A stretch of DNA of 64,000 nucleotides from Thermophagus xiamenensis (lineage in GTDB: Bacteria; Bacteroidota; Bacteroidia; Bacteroidales; Marinilabiliaceae), in assembly GCF_900112795.1 (NCBI RefSeq), contig NZ_FONA01000007.1:1-64000 (forward strand), given 5' to 3'. The notes under the pieces are model-generated. The model did not search any database, was not told the DNA's origin, and was given only the letters and a program-made list of their open reading frames with translations. Shown in pieces: positions 21,159 through 29,958 of this stretch (the stretch's first letter is position 1; each line of letters opens with the position of its first letter). The position numbers were made by a program, and so were the translations under genes.

Positions 21159-22214
21159 TTAAAGACTTAGCGCTGTTTTTATTTCTTCTTTACTGCAATC
21201 TACGTTAATGACCGGCTCGCCCACCTTATCCAAAAGGGTAAAGTTAATTCTTTCGCCTATATTCTTTTTGTCATGAAGCATCAACGCGTAAAGGTCTTCA
21301 AAATCAGATTCTCCAAAAGGGTGGAAACCATAGAGCTTGTTAATATAATCTTCGACCTTTTTGCGCACCGAGGACGGAAATCCCAATTTATTTTCGGCCA
21401 TACGAAGTTCAACGATCATTCCCCATGCAACAGCAAAACCATGAAGAACAGGCCTTCCTTTTTTCATTGATAAACTTTCAAAGGCATGCCCCACAGTATG
21501 TCCTAAATTTAAGGCCTTTCTAATACCACCTTCCAGAGGATCACTATCAACGTAACGGTCTTTGACCAATACCGATTCAGCAACCAATGCCGAAAGTTTG
21601 TCCGAAGAGATATCAGACAAAGTAATTTTAAGCAATCTGTCAAGAGCTTCAGGTTTATCAATAAGAGCATGCTTAATCATCTCTGCATATCCTGAAAGAA
21701 GGTTATGCTGATCAAGCGTGTTAAGAAAAGGTGTATAAATTAAGACCATTTCAGCTTGTCGAAATGCACCAATCTCATTTTTAAAACCATTAAAATTTAT
21801 TCCCGTTTTACCACCTACCGAGGCATCCACCATAGAGAGCAAAGTGGTAGGTATGTTAATAAAAGGAATTCCTCTTTTATAAGTAGCGGCAGCAAAGCCT
21901 CCCAAGTCGCAAGGCATACCTCCCCCCAAATTTATAAGAAGCGAATGTCGAGTTGCACCTCTCTCTGAGAGAAACCGCCATACCGAAGATAGGGATTCAA
22001 TATTTTTAAAGTCATCGCCGGCATTAATCCTACAAGTGCGCTCAGCCGAAACACCCTTAACATCCTTAATGAAGTTAAAACAATGACGAAAAGTATGCTC
22101 ATCGGCAAGGACAAAAATTTTGTCGGGAGCAATATTCTTAATAAGCTGTTCCAGATCGGACTTAGGATCGTCACAAAGAGAAACAGAGGCCGATTTTGAA
22201 GGTATTGGTCGCAT
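21159..22214 (-). CDS. aroB: 3-dehydroquinate synthase
   Basis: This enzyme forms 3-dehydroquinate from DAHP, the second step of the shikimate pathway, using NAD and a bound metal. The nucleotide and substrate regions are clear: NLGGGMPCDLGGFAAATYKRG, IPTTLLSMVDASVGGKTGIN, the metal-binding NLGHTVGHAFE segment and LHGFAVAWGM. The open frame continues upstream to an ATG at 22295, but the added 27 residues are a lysine-rich and hydrophobic leader not seen in this cytosolic enzyme. I therefore start at the ATG at 22214 (MRPIPSKSASV), giving 351 residues, the normal length. A possible minus-strand -7 element, CAAAAATA on the plus strand, lies at 22247-22254. Gene order is aroB then aroA. Confidence 0.93.
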   Translation of the reverse strand: MRPIPSKSASVSLCDDPKSDLEQLIKNIAPDKIFVLADEHTFRHCFNFIKDVKGVSAERTCRINAGDDFKNIESLSSVWRFLSERGATRHSLLINLGGGMPCDLGGFAAATYKRGIPFINIPTTLLSMVDASVGGKTGINFNGFKNEIGAFRQAEMVLIYTPFLNTLDQHNLLSGYAEMIKHALIDKPEALDRLLKITLSDISSDKLSALVAESVLVKDRYVDSDPLEGGIRKALNLGHTVGHAFESLSMKKGRPVLHGFAVAWGMIVELRMAENKLGFPSSVRKKVEDYINKLYGFHPFGESDFEDLYALMLHDKKNIGERINFTLLDKVGEPVINVDCSKEEIKTALSL

Positions 22215-22246
22215 GCTCAAAATAATATTAATTAGTAAGATTGTTG

Positions 22247-22254
22247 CAAAAATA
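22247..22254 (-). promoter_or_regulatory. Possible -7 promoter element for aroB
   Basis: Read on the minus strand this is TATTTTTG, matching the Bacteroidota TAnnTTTG element, 33 bases before the chosen aroB start. I found no TTG at the proper upstream distance, so support is weak. Confidence 0.25.
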
Positions 22255-22279
22255 AGGTTTTTTTTGTGTCTGAACTTTT

Positions 22280-22287
22280 TATCTTTG
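22280..22287 (+). promoter_or_regulatory. Possible -7 promoter element for the small membrane protein
   Basis: TATCTTTG matches TAnnTTTG and lies 34 bases before the ATG at 22321. No well-placed -33 element is visible. It would drive the gene divergent from aroB. Confidence 0.25.
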
Positions 22288-22320
22288 TTCAGCACAAAGA
22301 CAATTTAAAGTTATTTGGAA

Positions 22321-22776
22321 ATGATCTCGAATAAAAAAGAATCAAACAAGGCCTTGATAATTTTTACCGGAACATGGACGCTGCTAATAATAATATTTGC
22401 TCTTTCATTTTCGGAAGTTATCACCATTCCAATGTGGTCACAACTTTTAATCCTCGGCTTAATAGCACTTTCGGGTCTTTTCTTTTATTTAGGAGGCTTT
22501 TTCTTTATTCAAATTGAAGTTGAAAACAATAAAAATTTACTGGTAAAACATTATAATCTTTTTCCAATAGGGAGAAAATTTAAAGCATTTAAAATTCCGT
22601 TGCATCAAATTTATCGACATGAGATAAAATCAAAAATGGCAGGCCTTTTTTACTGGTTAACCATTTACCAAAGAATGCAAGGTGGGATAGCCAAATATCC
22701 TCCAGTAGGTCTATCGGCTACAAACAAAAAGAACAGACTCAAAATAGACCAATACCTTTCTAAATTAGAGAAATAA
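22321..22776 (+). CDS. Small membrane protein, function unknown
   Basis: A protein of about 151 residues beginning MISNKKESNK. Two hydrophobic helices are visible: ALIIFTGTWTLLIIIFALSF near residues 12-31, and LLILGLIALSGLFFYLGGFFFI near 42-63. A soluble, basic C-terminal part of about 85 residues follows and ends in a lysine-rich helix. The two-helix plus beta-rich tail layout is like small bacterial PH-type membrane proteins, but I do not recognise a family. The frame opens at a TTG at 22315; the ATG at 22321 is preferred. It is divergent from aroB and is followed by about 200 bases with no gene. Confidence 0.65.
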   Translation: MISNKKESNKALIIFTGTWTLLIIIFALSFSEVITIPMWSQLLILGLIALSGLFFYLGGFFFIQIEVENNKNLLVKHYNLFPIGRKFKAFKIPLHQIYRHEIKSKMAGLFYWLTIYQRMQGGIAKYPPVGLSATNKKNRLKIDQYLSKLEK

Positions 22777-22849
22777 TGCTCAACATAATCATTAAGTATT
22801 GTCAGAGAATTTACAACCGAAATTTATATGCTTTATTGTACCAACAAAG

Positions 22850-22870
22850 GGGCATGACCAGAAAAGTTAG
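22850..22870 (+). repeat. Copy of dispersed GGCATGACCA intergenic motif
   Basis: GGGCATGACCAGAAAAGTTAG resembles motifs at 24811, 25144 and 47413 in other gaps, with a shared GGCATGACCAAAWAAGTTTG pattern. The function is unknown. Confidence 0.35.
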
Positions 22871-22978
22871 CCTTAAATATTAGTTCAGCCAAGCGAGTTA
22901 CTTTGGACCAATTGGTAAAAAATTAACTAGTAAGAAACTAAAATATTAAACGCCCAGCGCGAAAATGTCAGGTTAAAT

Positions 22979-23587
22979 ATGGGAAAACGTTGTTTTATTG
23001 CTCTGTTTATTTTATTGTTAGGCATAAAATCAAACTCTTTTGCCCAATATAATAAGCAACGATGGATTATCAGCCCCAAAATTTCTTTTGCCGATTATTC
23101 AGACAAGAATAACTATGAAAACTATTCAATTAGCAAAATACCACCCTTATCTTTTTTTGTGGAAAAAGGACTCAATTCTTTTTTTAGTGCAGGAGGATTT
23201 ATAGGATACAAAAGAGACAAATATGTTAATGATACTATATCAACCAATGTTTTAAAATATCGCACATATACAACGGGGGCAGTAGCCACCATACATTATG
23301 CCAAATGGATTGAAAGATTAAGCGGTTATTCCATATTTTTAGGTGATTTTGATCTATATATCTCAGGGGCCATGCAAATGGCCTTTAACAAGACGGAAGA
23401 GAAACATGTTTGGGATTCAGAAACCGGGCAATACAAAGACCTCCCCATAAAGAAGGATATAGATTTTAGAATTCGCCCGATATTTGGCATTCGCTATTTT
23501 TTAACCGATCGATTTTGCATGTTATTGGAAGTGGGTCGAGGAAATCCGGGAATGGTTACTACCGGTGTTTCCTGGTTCATTGAGTAA
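22979..23587 (+). CDS. Outer-membrane beta-barrel protein with signal peptide, function unknown
   Basis: The 202-residue protein starts MGKRCFIALFILLLGIKSNSFAQ, a clear signal peptide cut after FAQ. The rest alternates short polar and aromatic stretches typical of a small eight-strand barrel, such as WIISPKISFADYS, FSAGGFIGYKRDKY and FRIRPIFGIRYFL. It ends in GVSWFIE, close to the aromatic C-terminus usual for outer-membrane proteins. It is probably a porin-like family member. No substrate can be inferred. dprA begins 42 bases downstream on the same strand, so they may be co-transcribed. Confidence 0.7.
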   Translation: MGKRCFIALFILLLGIKSNSFAQYNKQRWIISPKISFADYSDKNNYENYSISKIPPLSFFVEKGLNSFFSAGGFIGYKRDKYVNDTISTNVLKYRTYTTGAVATIHYAKWIERLSGYSIFLGDFDLYISGAMQMAFNKTEEKHVWDSETGQYKDLPIKKDIDFRIRPIFGIRYFLTDRFCMLLEVGRGNPGMVTTGVSWFIE

Positions 23588-23629
23588 AATTTTGTTTTAC
23601 TTTATCGCAACCAATCCAGGCAAAATATC

Positions 23630-24760
23630 GTGGATCAAAGTTTGTTAAAATACCGGATTGCCTTAAGCCTAATCAAAGGGATAGGCCCAAAGCTGGCTCG
23701 TAATTTAATAGCTTACCTAAAATCAGAAGCCGCTTTTTTCGAAGAAAAATTACCCACTCTTCGAAAAGTACCGGGTATTGGGCCCACATTGGAACAATTG
23801 CTTCGCAACATTGATCGAAAAAGCTTATTAAATCAAGCTGAGGAAGAATGTCTTTTTATACAAAAGCACCACATAACTCCGATATTTTTTTCAGATCAAG
23901 ACTATCCACGTCGCCTTTCTTATTGTGATGATGCCCCACTGATGCTTTATATCAAGGGGAAAAAATGCTACGATGCTGCACGAACTATCGCCATAGTTGG
24001 GACGCGGACACCAACAGACGAAGGGTTGGAGTTATGTGAAAAATTAGTAAGTGACCTTGCCGAACGACATCCCGGAACCGTTATTGTCAGCGGTTTGGCA
24101 TACGGAATTGATGTATGTGCCCATAAAACTGCCCTTAAAAAACATTTACCTACTATTGGTGTATTAGGTCACGGACTAGACCGCATATATCCATTTATGC
24201 ATCGACAAATAGCTCGTGAAATGTTAGGAGAAGGGGCGCTGATAACCGAATTTAGAAGCAAAACTAAGCCGGATCGCCATAACTTTGTTCAACGCAACCG
24301 CATTATTGCCGGACTCTCGGATGCAGTAGTGGTGGTTCAATCGGCCGTTAAAGGCGGAGCTTTAATAACCGCACAATTGGCTTCAGATTATAATAGAGAC
24401 GTTTTGGCCTTTCCCGGACGGCCCAGTGATACTTACTCTAAAGGGTGCAATTATTTAATTAAATCAAATGTTGCAGCCTTAATTGAGTCAGCCGAAGACC
24501 TTGAATATATTTTAGGATGGGAGCCAGGAGTCCAACATCCTGAATCAGTACAAGGCAACTTATTTACCACTTTAGATAGTGAAGAACAACAAAAGGTTAT
24601 GGAAACCTTAATGGCCGAAAAAGAATTAAACATGAATATCTTAAGCCTTAAATGCGGCATCCCTGTAAGCAAATTATCTTCTATTCTACTTGAATTGGAA
24701 TTTAAAGGATTAGTAAAAAGTAAGCCCGGTGGTATTTACCGAGCGATTTTGTCTTCCTGA
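23630..24760 (+). CDS. dprA: DNA-processing protein DprA
   Basis: The 376-residue cytoplasmic protein binds incoming single-stranded DNA and loads RecA during natural transformation. An N-terminal helix-hairpin-helix region (about 10-60, with GIGP twice) is followed by the Rossmann-like DprA core: AIVGTRTPTDEG near 121-132, VSGLAYGIDVCAHKTAL near 153-169, IGVLGHGLDRIYP, and HNFVQRNRIIAGLSDAVVVV. After the core come SGALITA-like GGALITAQLA and FPGRPSD. A C-terminal winged-helix domain (about 315-376) completes the long form of the family. The start is GTG at 23630; no in-frame ATG gives a better N-terminus. Confidence 0.95.
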   Translation: MDQSLLKYRIALSLIKGIGPKLARNLIAYLKSEAAFFEEKLPTLRKVPGIGPTLEQLLRNIDRKSLLNQAEEECLFIQKHHITPIFFSDQDYPRRLSYCDDAPLMLYIKGKKCYDAARTIAIVGTRTPTDEGLELCEKLVSDLAERHPGTVIVSGLAYGIDVCAHKTALKKHLPTIGVLGHGLDRIYPFMHRQIAREMLGEGALITEFRSKTKPDRHNFVQRNRIIAGLSDAVVVVQSAVKGGALITAQLASDYNRDVLAFPGRPSDTYSKGCNYLIKSNVAALIESAEDLEYILGWEPGVQHPESVQGNLFTTLDSEEQQKVMETLMAEKELNMNILSLKCGIPVSKLSSILLELEFKGLVKSKPGGIYRAILSS

Positions 24761-24810
24761 CCAGAAATAATCAATAGCAAGGACAGGTAATCTGAAGAAC
24801 TAAAAAAAAC

Positions 24811-24921
24811 GGGCATAACCAAATAAGTTTGTCGAAACAAGAACATGTATAAATAGGCAGAAGTGCCCAGGCAGAAGGCAGAAGAAGTCAATAGTCATTA
24901 GTAAACAGTCATTAGTGTTGG
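24811..24921 (+). repeat. Repeat copy 1 upstream of folE
   Basis: This copy shares the GGGCATAACC start, ACATGTATAAATAGGCAGAA, AGGCAGAAGGCAGAAGAAGT and TAGTCATTAGT segments with copies 2 and 3. It is separated from copy 2 by about 220 bases of unrelated sequence. It ends before the part that carries the folE-like leader. Confidence 0.75.
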
Positions 24922-25087
24922 TTTCACTTGAGATATTGACCAATCACAAAAATAAATTATTTTAAATGCCACTCTCCCAATAAATTAGATTAAAATTATA
25001 CAAATAAACGACAAGGTTCAAAAAATCCTTATTTGGAATAAACCAAAATAATGTGGTATGACCCTCTTTTTTCTCGCATCTCTTTTG

Positions 25088-25095
25088 TACTTTTG
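25088..25095 (+). promoter_or_regulatory. Candidate -7 promoter element upstream of folE
   Basis: TACTTTTG matches TAnnTTTG exactly. It lies before repeat copies 2 and 3, so a transcript from here would carry both as a leader of about 415 bases. No clear TTG at the right upstream distance. Confidence 0.35.
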
Positions 25096-25143
25096 TTCAT
25101 TAATCACACAATTTGCTGAGGTTCCATTTGCTTATAATGAAAT

Positions 25144-25321
25144 GGGCATGACCAAAAAGGTTTGTCACGACAAGAACATGTATAAATAGGCAGAAGTGCA
25201 CAGGCAGAAGGCAGAAGAAGTGGTTAGTCATTAGTCAACAAGTGGTTAGTATTCAATAACCAATGACTAACTTTAAAAACTAATAATTCAATAAAATAAG
25301 TAAATTTTATACGAATGAAAC
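25144..25321 (+). repeat. Repeat copy 2 upstream of folE, with vestigial folE start
   Basis: This copy runs from GGGCATGACCAAAAAGGTTT to a duplicate of the folE translation start. The stretch AAATAAGTAAATTTTATA, then four bases, then ATGAAAC matches the true folE start at 25514. The duplicated ATG at 25315 opens a 14-codon frame, MKRAWRLFATKVHV, ending at 25359. Copy 3 follows directly. Confidence 0.8.
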
Positions 25322-25520
25322 GAGCATGGCGACTTTTTGCCACAAAAGTACATGTATAAAAACTAAGGCAGAAGTGCACAGGCAGAAGGCAGAAGAAGTG
25401 ATTAGTCATTAGTCAACAAGTGGTTAGTGTTGAATAACTAATGACTAACGACTAATCACTAATGACTAATTTTAAGCACCAATAGTTCAATGAAATAAGT
25501 AAATTTTATAAGGATGAAAC
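25322..25520 (+). repeat. Repeat copy 3, forming the folE leader
   Basis: The closest relative of copy 2, sharing ACATGTATAAA, AGGCAGAAGTGCACAGGCAG, TAGTCATTAGTCAACAAGTG and the leader AAATAAGTAAATTTTATA. It ends in the real folE start codon. An extra segment around 25441-25470 repeats ACTAATGACTAA, making this copy longer than copy 2. Confidence 0.8.
25401..25470 (+). repeat. Inverted repeat in the folE leader
   Basis: The left arm ATTAGTCATTAGT at 25401-25413 is perfectly complementary to ACTAATGACTAAT at 25458-25470 (13 pairs, 44-base loop). It lies 43 bases before folE. A long hairpin in the mRNA is possible. It is not followed by a T-run, so it does not look like a terminator. Confidence 0.6.
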
Positions 25521-26137
25521 AAACACTTAATGGTGAAAACGGATACGCTAAAATTGAATCGTTCGATGATAAAATAACGTCCCAGCTCAGTTATCATTAT
25601 TCGGAAATTCTCAAACTTATAGGTGAAGATATAACACGCGAGGGTTTGGAAAAAACTCCATTACGGGTAGCCAAAGCACTTCAGTTTCTTACTCAGGGTT
25701 ATAATATGGATCCAGAGAAAATTATCCGCTCAGCCATGTTTAAAGAAGACTACCAACAAATGGTAGTTGTAAAGGATATAGAACTATACAGCATGTGCGA
25801 GCACCATATGCTACCCTTTTTTGGCAAAGCTCATGTTGCATATATACCCAGACATCACATCACAGGCCTGAGCAAAATTGCCCGAGTAGTAGAAGCCTAC
25901 GCTCGTCGGTTGCAAGTACAAGAACGATTAACGACCCAAATTAAAGAATGTATTCACAAAACGCTTAATCCGCTAGGCGTGGCTGTAGTCATTGAAGCCC
26001 AGCATATGTGCATGCAAATGAGGGGCGTACAAAAACAACATTCAGTAACCACTACATCTGATTTTACAGGTGCTTTTCTGAAGAATATGGCCACGCGCGA
26101 AGAGTTCTTCAATATAATAGGCTCTTCACTTCACTAG
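25514..26137 (+). CDS. folE: GTP cyclohydrolase I
   Basis: The 207-residue enzyme opens the GTP ring to give dihydroneopterin triphosphate, the first step towards folate. The family core is complete: [16 protein letters not shown], the zinc ligands Cys95 and His98 in [11 protein letters not shown], the active-site stretch [33 protein letters not shown], and the third zinc ligand Cys166 in [11 protein letters not shown]. The ATG at 25514 is the natural start, although the same leader and ATG occur once more at 25315. The 3' end overlaps the convergent DUF4249 gene by 12 bases. Confidence 0.96.
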   Translation: MKQTLNGENGYAKIESFDDKITSQLSYHYSEILKLIGEDITREGLEKTPLRVAKALQFLTQGYNMDPEKIIRSAMFKEDYQQMVVVKDIELYSMCEHHMLPFFGKAHVAYIPRHHITGLSKIARVVEAYARRLQVQERLTTQIKECIHKTLNPLGVAVVIEAQHMCMQMRGVQKQHSVTTTSDFTGAFLKNMATREEFFNIIGSSLH

Positions 26138-26986
26138 ATTTGTTTCATCAAATTCAAAAGTAGCGTATTTGGCAGAAAAAGCTGCAAAAAAACCCAACCC
26201 ACCATTTGTTATATTCCCTTCAGCATTAGCAGGAGGGCCACTAAACAAAGGATATCTGAATCGATTCTCCTCCTGAACGGCCTCAATGAATTCAAAATAC
26301 TCTTTAGTTATTCCACACATTTGAAGAGTTATAACATCACCCACAGAAAACACTTCGTGATCTTCACTATCAGCGATCGATTGAACCCAAACACCATTGG
26401 CTACTCCTCCATCAAAAAACTGGTCGCTTACTACACTATATTCTCCTAACCGATCCGAAATTAAAGTACGGTTTTTAAAAATCCGAAATAAATAATAATC
26501 ATCAGTATCAGGATTATCTTTAGCATAAAGCAATACTTTCCATACCTCCCATGAGTCATCATATACAATTCTAATTGAATCGGGCTGAGTTACCGAAGGC
26601 ATATAACAGGAAGCTGAATATACTTCATCCTCGCCATCTCCATTAATGTCAACCTCTGAAATAAAAAGGCTATAAGTTTTTCCCGGTTGTCCAACAATAC
26701 CTCCCAAAGAAATGTAATAGCCGGGATACTCATCTGATTCGGAGAGATACTCGTTTCGATCGCCATCGGAAAGCATAACTGTTGCACCCGAAACCGGAGG
26801 AGAAATGGTGTCTGACAAAAAAGGAATCGACTGGGTAAGCCTTACATAATGATATTCCTGGTCGCTCATAACCATGCCTTCTACAACTAGTCGTTTCGAA
26901 GTGGTTTCCAGTTCAATATCAATATATTCGGTACAGGAACTAAAAAATAGCAACAAACAAAAAGACAAGTTTTTTAAAAATAACAT
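26126..26986 (-). CDS. DUF4249-family lipoprotein
   Basis: The chosen start [18 protein letters not shown] gives a lipoprotein signal with the lipid-modified cysteine in FSSC. The mature part begins [19 protein letters not shown], and then [12 protein letters not shown] and [12 protein letters not shown], the pattern of DUF4249 proteins. These are surface or periplasmic lipoproteins found beside TonB-dependent receptors, with no known ligand. The frame is open to an ATG at 27067, only 8 bases after the receptor stop; starting there would put 27 polar residues before the signal. I prefer 26986 but the operon spacing makes 27067 possible. It is the second gene of a two-gene unit and overlaps folE tail to tail. 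Confidence 0.8.
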   Translation of the reverse strand: MLFLKNLSFCLLLFFSSCTEYIDIELETTSKRLVVEGMVMSDQEYHYVRLTQSIPFLSDTISPPVSGATVMLSDGDRNEYLSESDEYPGYYISLGGIVGQPGKTYSLFISEVDINGDGEDEVYSASCYMPSVTQPDSIRIVYDDSWEVWKVLLYAKDNPDTDDYYLFRIFKNRTLISDRLGEYSVVSDQFFDGGVANGVWVQSIADSEDHEVFSVGDVITLQMCGITKEYFEFIEAVQEENRFRYPLFSGPPANAEGNITNGGLGFFAAFSAKYATFEFDETNLVK

Positions 26987-27075
26987 CACCCCGATACTAC
27001 AATCTGTAAATTTATTTTTAAAATCGAGTCGATGTCTAACAATATATGCATTTTTGCTTCCGTCCATAACAATAA

Positions 27076-29412
27076 TTAAAATTCAAATTTATAAGAAACA
27101 GAAGGAACTACAGAGAAAAGATAGGTTTTCTCTGCCCTAATTTTATAAGGATTCTCTTCGTCACTCACAAAATTAATTGCCCAGGCATTTTTTCGCCCAT
27201 AAACGTTATAAATAGAAAAAATCCATTCTCCGCCTTTTTTGCCTCCCTTTTTGCTACGGAGAGTTAAAGATAAATCGAGTCGATGATAATCAGGCATTCG
27301 TTCACCATTTCTTTCAGAATATAAAGGGACCGATTCGCCGCTAACTTCATATCTTCCGACAGGCATTGTTACCGGTGCACCGGTATAATATACCCAATTA
27401 CCTGAAACTGAAACACGCGAAGAAATACGGTAATTCATAAAAGCAGACAAATCATGAGTATGGTCATAATGTGAAAGATAAGGTCTTCCCTGATTGATAT
27501 CGGGTGCAACGCGTTCCGATTTTAAAAAGGTATAACCTACCCAACCGTTAAAACGGATTGTATTCCATCTCGACATAATTTCAAATCCTCTAGCCCAGGC
27601 TTTACCCTGCCTTACCTCACTCTCGATAGTTTCGTTGAGAATTAGATCAGGATGATCTTTAAAATCGATAGTATTTTCCATCCACTTATTAAAAAATTCC
27701 ACACTATTTTCGAAAACCCTATTTCTTGAAGAATGAAACAACCCCAGTGAGACTTGATCGGCTACTTGAGGTTTAACATTGGGTGAAGAAGGGAACCATA
27801 CATCCAAAGGAGTAGATGATGTGGAATTGCTGGCTAGCTGGATATATTGGCGAGTACGGCTATAACTAAGTTTAGCCGACCATCGGGATGAGAACAGTAT
27901 CGAAACCCCGGCCCGAGGTTCCAAACCATGGTATTCATTAAATATTTCTCCTGAAGAATAGTAAATAGTATCAACGACATTATAACTGTCATCAAATTTA
28001 AAAAGTTTCCCTTTACCAATATTCTGAAACAAAGAGTAGCGTAAGCCGAGTCTCAAAACAAGCCATGGGACCACTTCACTGGTATGACTAATATAAATAC
28101 CATGTTCGAGCGAATTATTTCGAGGAAGTTTAATACTTTGGATCAAAGAATTTTCATCCATTGCGGAAACATCTCCCGGATCAATACGGTGATAAATGGT
28201 TCTGTTACCAAATCGAAAGGTTTGAGATGGATTAATATACCAGGAAAAATCAGCCCCCAACATATAATCATTAAACTGGGACACCCATTCCAAATCATCA
28301 ATATCATTTTCGGTAGTCCCCAAAAAATAATCATATCTGCTCCTTACCAAAGTAAAATTGGCAAATAATGAAGGCGAAAAAACATGATTCCAGCGGAAAG
28401 TGAACGTAGTGTTTCCATAATCGAGTTGTGCCAATTTATCAGAGAACACATCTCGCCCGATATAACTACTCAAAAAAATTCTGTTTTTCTCGTTTACAAT
28501 CCAATTAAATTTCAGATTAGCATCATAGAAATAGAGTTTATTATCATGAATTTCCTCATCAGGCGCAAGGGGTAAAAACAAATCCAAATAAGAACGTCTT
28601 CCACTCACAAAAAAAGATGATTTATCTTTAACCACAGGCCCCTCCAAGTTCAATCTACTGGAAATAAGTCCTATTCCTGCCGAACCTTTAACCTTTTTCA
28701 TATTTCCTTCCTTGGTATGAACATCTAAAACGGATGATAACCGTCCCCCTTCCGACGCAGGGAAATCACCCTTGTATAAATCAATACTTTTCACTGCATC
28801 GTTATTAAAAACAGAGAAAAAACCCAACAAATGTCCGGCATTATACACAATAGCCTCATCCATAAGCAGTAAATTCTGATCAGGATTCCCTCCTCTAACG
28901 GTGAAATTACTTGAGCCCTCACTGGTAGCCGAAACTCCTGGTAACATTTGAATGGCTTTCATAGGATCGGTTTCCCCCATTAAAACAGGTATGGTACGTA
29001 TAGAAGACGATTCCATTTTTTCGAGACCTATTAAAGGATAACGGGAAGAATGTACATTGCCTTCTCCTTTAATTTTCACTTCACCCAGCTCTTGTGTAAT
29101 TGGTTCCAATTCAACAGTAATTACTGAACTCTCACCAACTTCCTTTTCAAGATTTTTGTATCCCAGAAAGCCAAATTGCAAAATTTGGTTTTCCCCCTCT
29201 ATTTCTATAGAAAAATAACCATAAACATTAGTAACAGTTCCTTTTCCCGTCCCTTTAATAACAATTGTAGCACCAACCAACATTTCACCAGTCTCTCTAT
29301 CTTTTACATACCCACTTACGGTCACCTTTTTTTGAAATGACCTATTTCCAAAAACATCAGCTATTGGGAAATACATGTAGAACCATGCAATTAAAAAAAT
29401 ATAATATCGCAT
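27076..29412 (-). CDS. TonB-dependent outer-membrane receptor
   Basis: The protein is about 778 residues. A hydrophobic signal (MRYYIFLIAWFYMYFPIADV) is followed by a carboxypeptidase-regulatory-like beta-sandwich (VSGYVKDRETGEMLVGATIVI to IEIEGEN). Then comes the plug (about 135-240), with FTVRGGNPDQNLLLMDEAIVYN and FSVFNNDAVKSIDLYKGDFPAS. The rest is the 22-strand barrel ending in VSYKFEF. Such receptors import a ligand with energy from TonB-ExbBD. The plug and linked DUF4249 lipoprotein fit the common receptor/DUF4249 pair, whose substrate I cannot infer. The longer frame begins at a TTG at 29427; the ATG at 29412 is the first ATG. Confidence 0.9.
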   Translation of the reverse strand: MRYYIFLIAWFYMYFPIADVFGNRSFQKKVTVSGYVKDRETGEMLVGATIVIKGTGKGTVTNVYGYFSIEIEGENQILQFGFLGYKNLEKEVGESSVITVELEPITQELGEVKIKGEGNVHSSRYPLIGLEKMESSSIRTIPVLMGETDPMKAIQMLPGVSATSEGSSNFTVRGGNPDQNLLLMDEAIVYNAGHLLGFFSVFNNDAVKSIDLYKGDFPASEGGRLSSVLDVHTKEGNMKKVKGSAGIGLISSRLNLEGPVVKDKSSFFVSGRRSYLDLFLPLAPDEEIHDNKLYFYDANLKFNWIVNEKNRIFLSSYIGRDVFSDKLAQLDYGNTTFTFRWNHVFSPSLFANFTLVRSRYDYFLGTTENDIDDLEWVSQFNDYMLGADFSWYINPSQTFRFGNRTIYHRIDPGDVSAMDENSLIQSIKLPRNNSLEHGIYISHTSEVVPWLVLRLGLRYSLFQNIGKGKLFKFDDSYNVVDTIYYSSGEIFNEYHGLEPRAGVSILFSSRWSAKLSYSRTRQYIQLASNSTSSTPLDVWFPSSPNVKPQVADQVSLGLFHSSRNRVFENSVEFFNKWMENTIDFKDHPDLILNETIESEVRQGKAWARGFEIMSRWNTIRFNGWVGYTFLKSERVAPDINQGRPYLSHYDHTHDLSAFMNYRISSRVSVSGNWVYYTGAPVTMPVGRYEVSGESVPLYSERNGERMPDYHRLDLSLTLRSKKGGKKGGEWIFSIYNVYGRKNAWAINFVSDEENPYKIRAEKTYLFSVVPSVSYKFEF

Positions 29413-29958
29413 ATTCCGTTCATTCAATTGTAAATAATCTATTTCAGGGAGAATTACTCAACCATTTCGGATTGGGCTACAAAAGAAACTTAAATTTGTC
29501 ATACCATACAAGTTCCATTAGGCCAATAAATTCAACAATCTTAACACCAACAGGCAAGAAAATCAAACTAATGAATTCACAATTTACGAATTACTTTTCT
29601 TTATACCCCTTAAAATTAAGATACAATAGGGGTAAATGTACAAAATATGGAAAGAATAACATTCATTAATTTAATATCCTAACAAAAGCAATGGCATAAT
29701 TTTTGTTAAAATATCCTAACGTTTTTCATCTATAGCTACTTGTTTTTAAAGATAGCCTCCTGAAGTAATGATAAAAAAAACCACATGAAATAAGCCTAAA
29801 AATAAGTTTATCACATAAAGGTGTGCTTAAGCCTAAGCACTGTATTAAATATTAAGCCAGGAACAATATATAAGATAGCATCTTGCTGTCAGTGTAAAAA
29901 ATAAATTCTTTAGATACCCCGAAAATAATTCTATCAATCCAACCTAAAAATAAAAACT
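29413..29958. other. Gap between receptor gene and frameshifted porin gene
   Basis: About 545 bases, AT-rich, with no supported gene. AATATCCTAAC occurs twice, near 29671 and 29707. A small perfect hairpin, GTGCTTA-AGCC-TAAGCAC, lies at 29823-29840. Both flanking genes are transcribed away from this gap, so their promoters should be here; I saw no exact TAnnTTTG match. Confidence 0.5.

Larger units (their letters stand above)
24761..25513. other. Repeat-rich gap between dprA and folE
   Basis: 753 bases with no supported gene. It contains three related copies of an element, a vestigial duplicate of the folE leader and start codon at 25315, a long inverted repeat just before folE and a candidate promoter at 25088. 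A minus-strand frame of 61 residues (25224-25409) lies entirely in the repeats and is not called as a gene. Confidence 0.7.

Noticed and set aside
25224-25409. 61-residue frame on the minus strand
   Set aside because: It lies entirely within the folE-upstream repeats and has no homology that I recognise.
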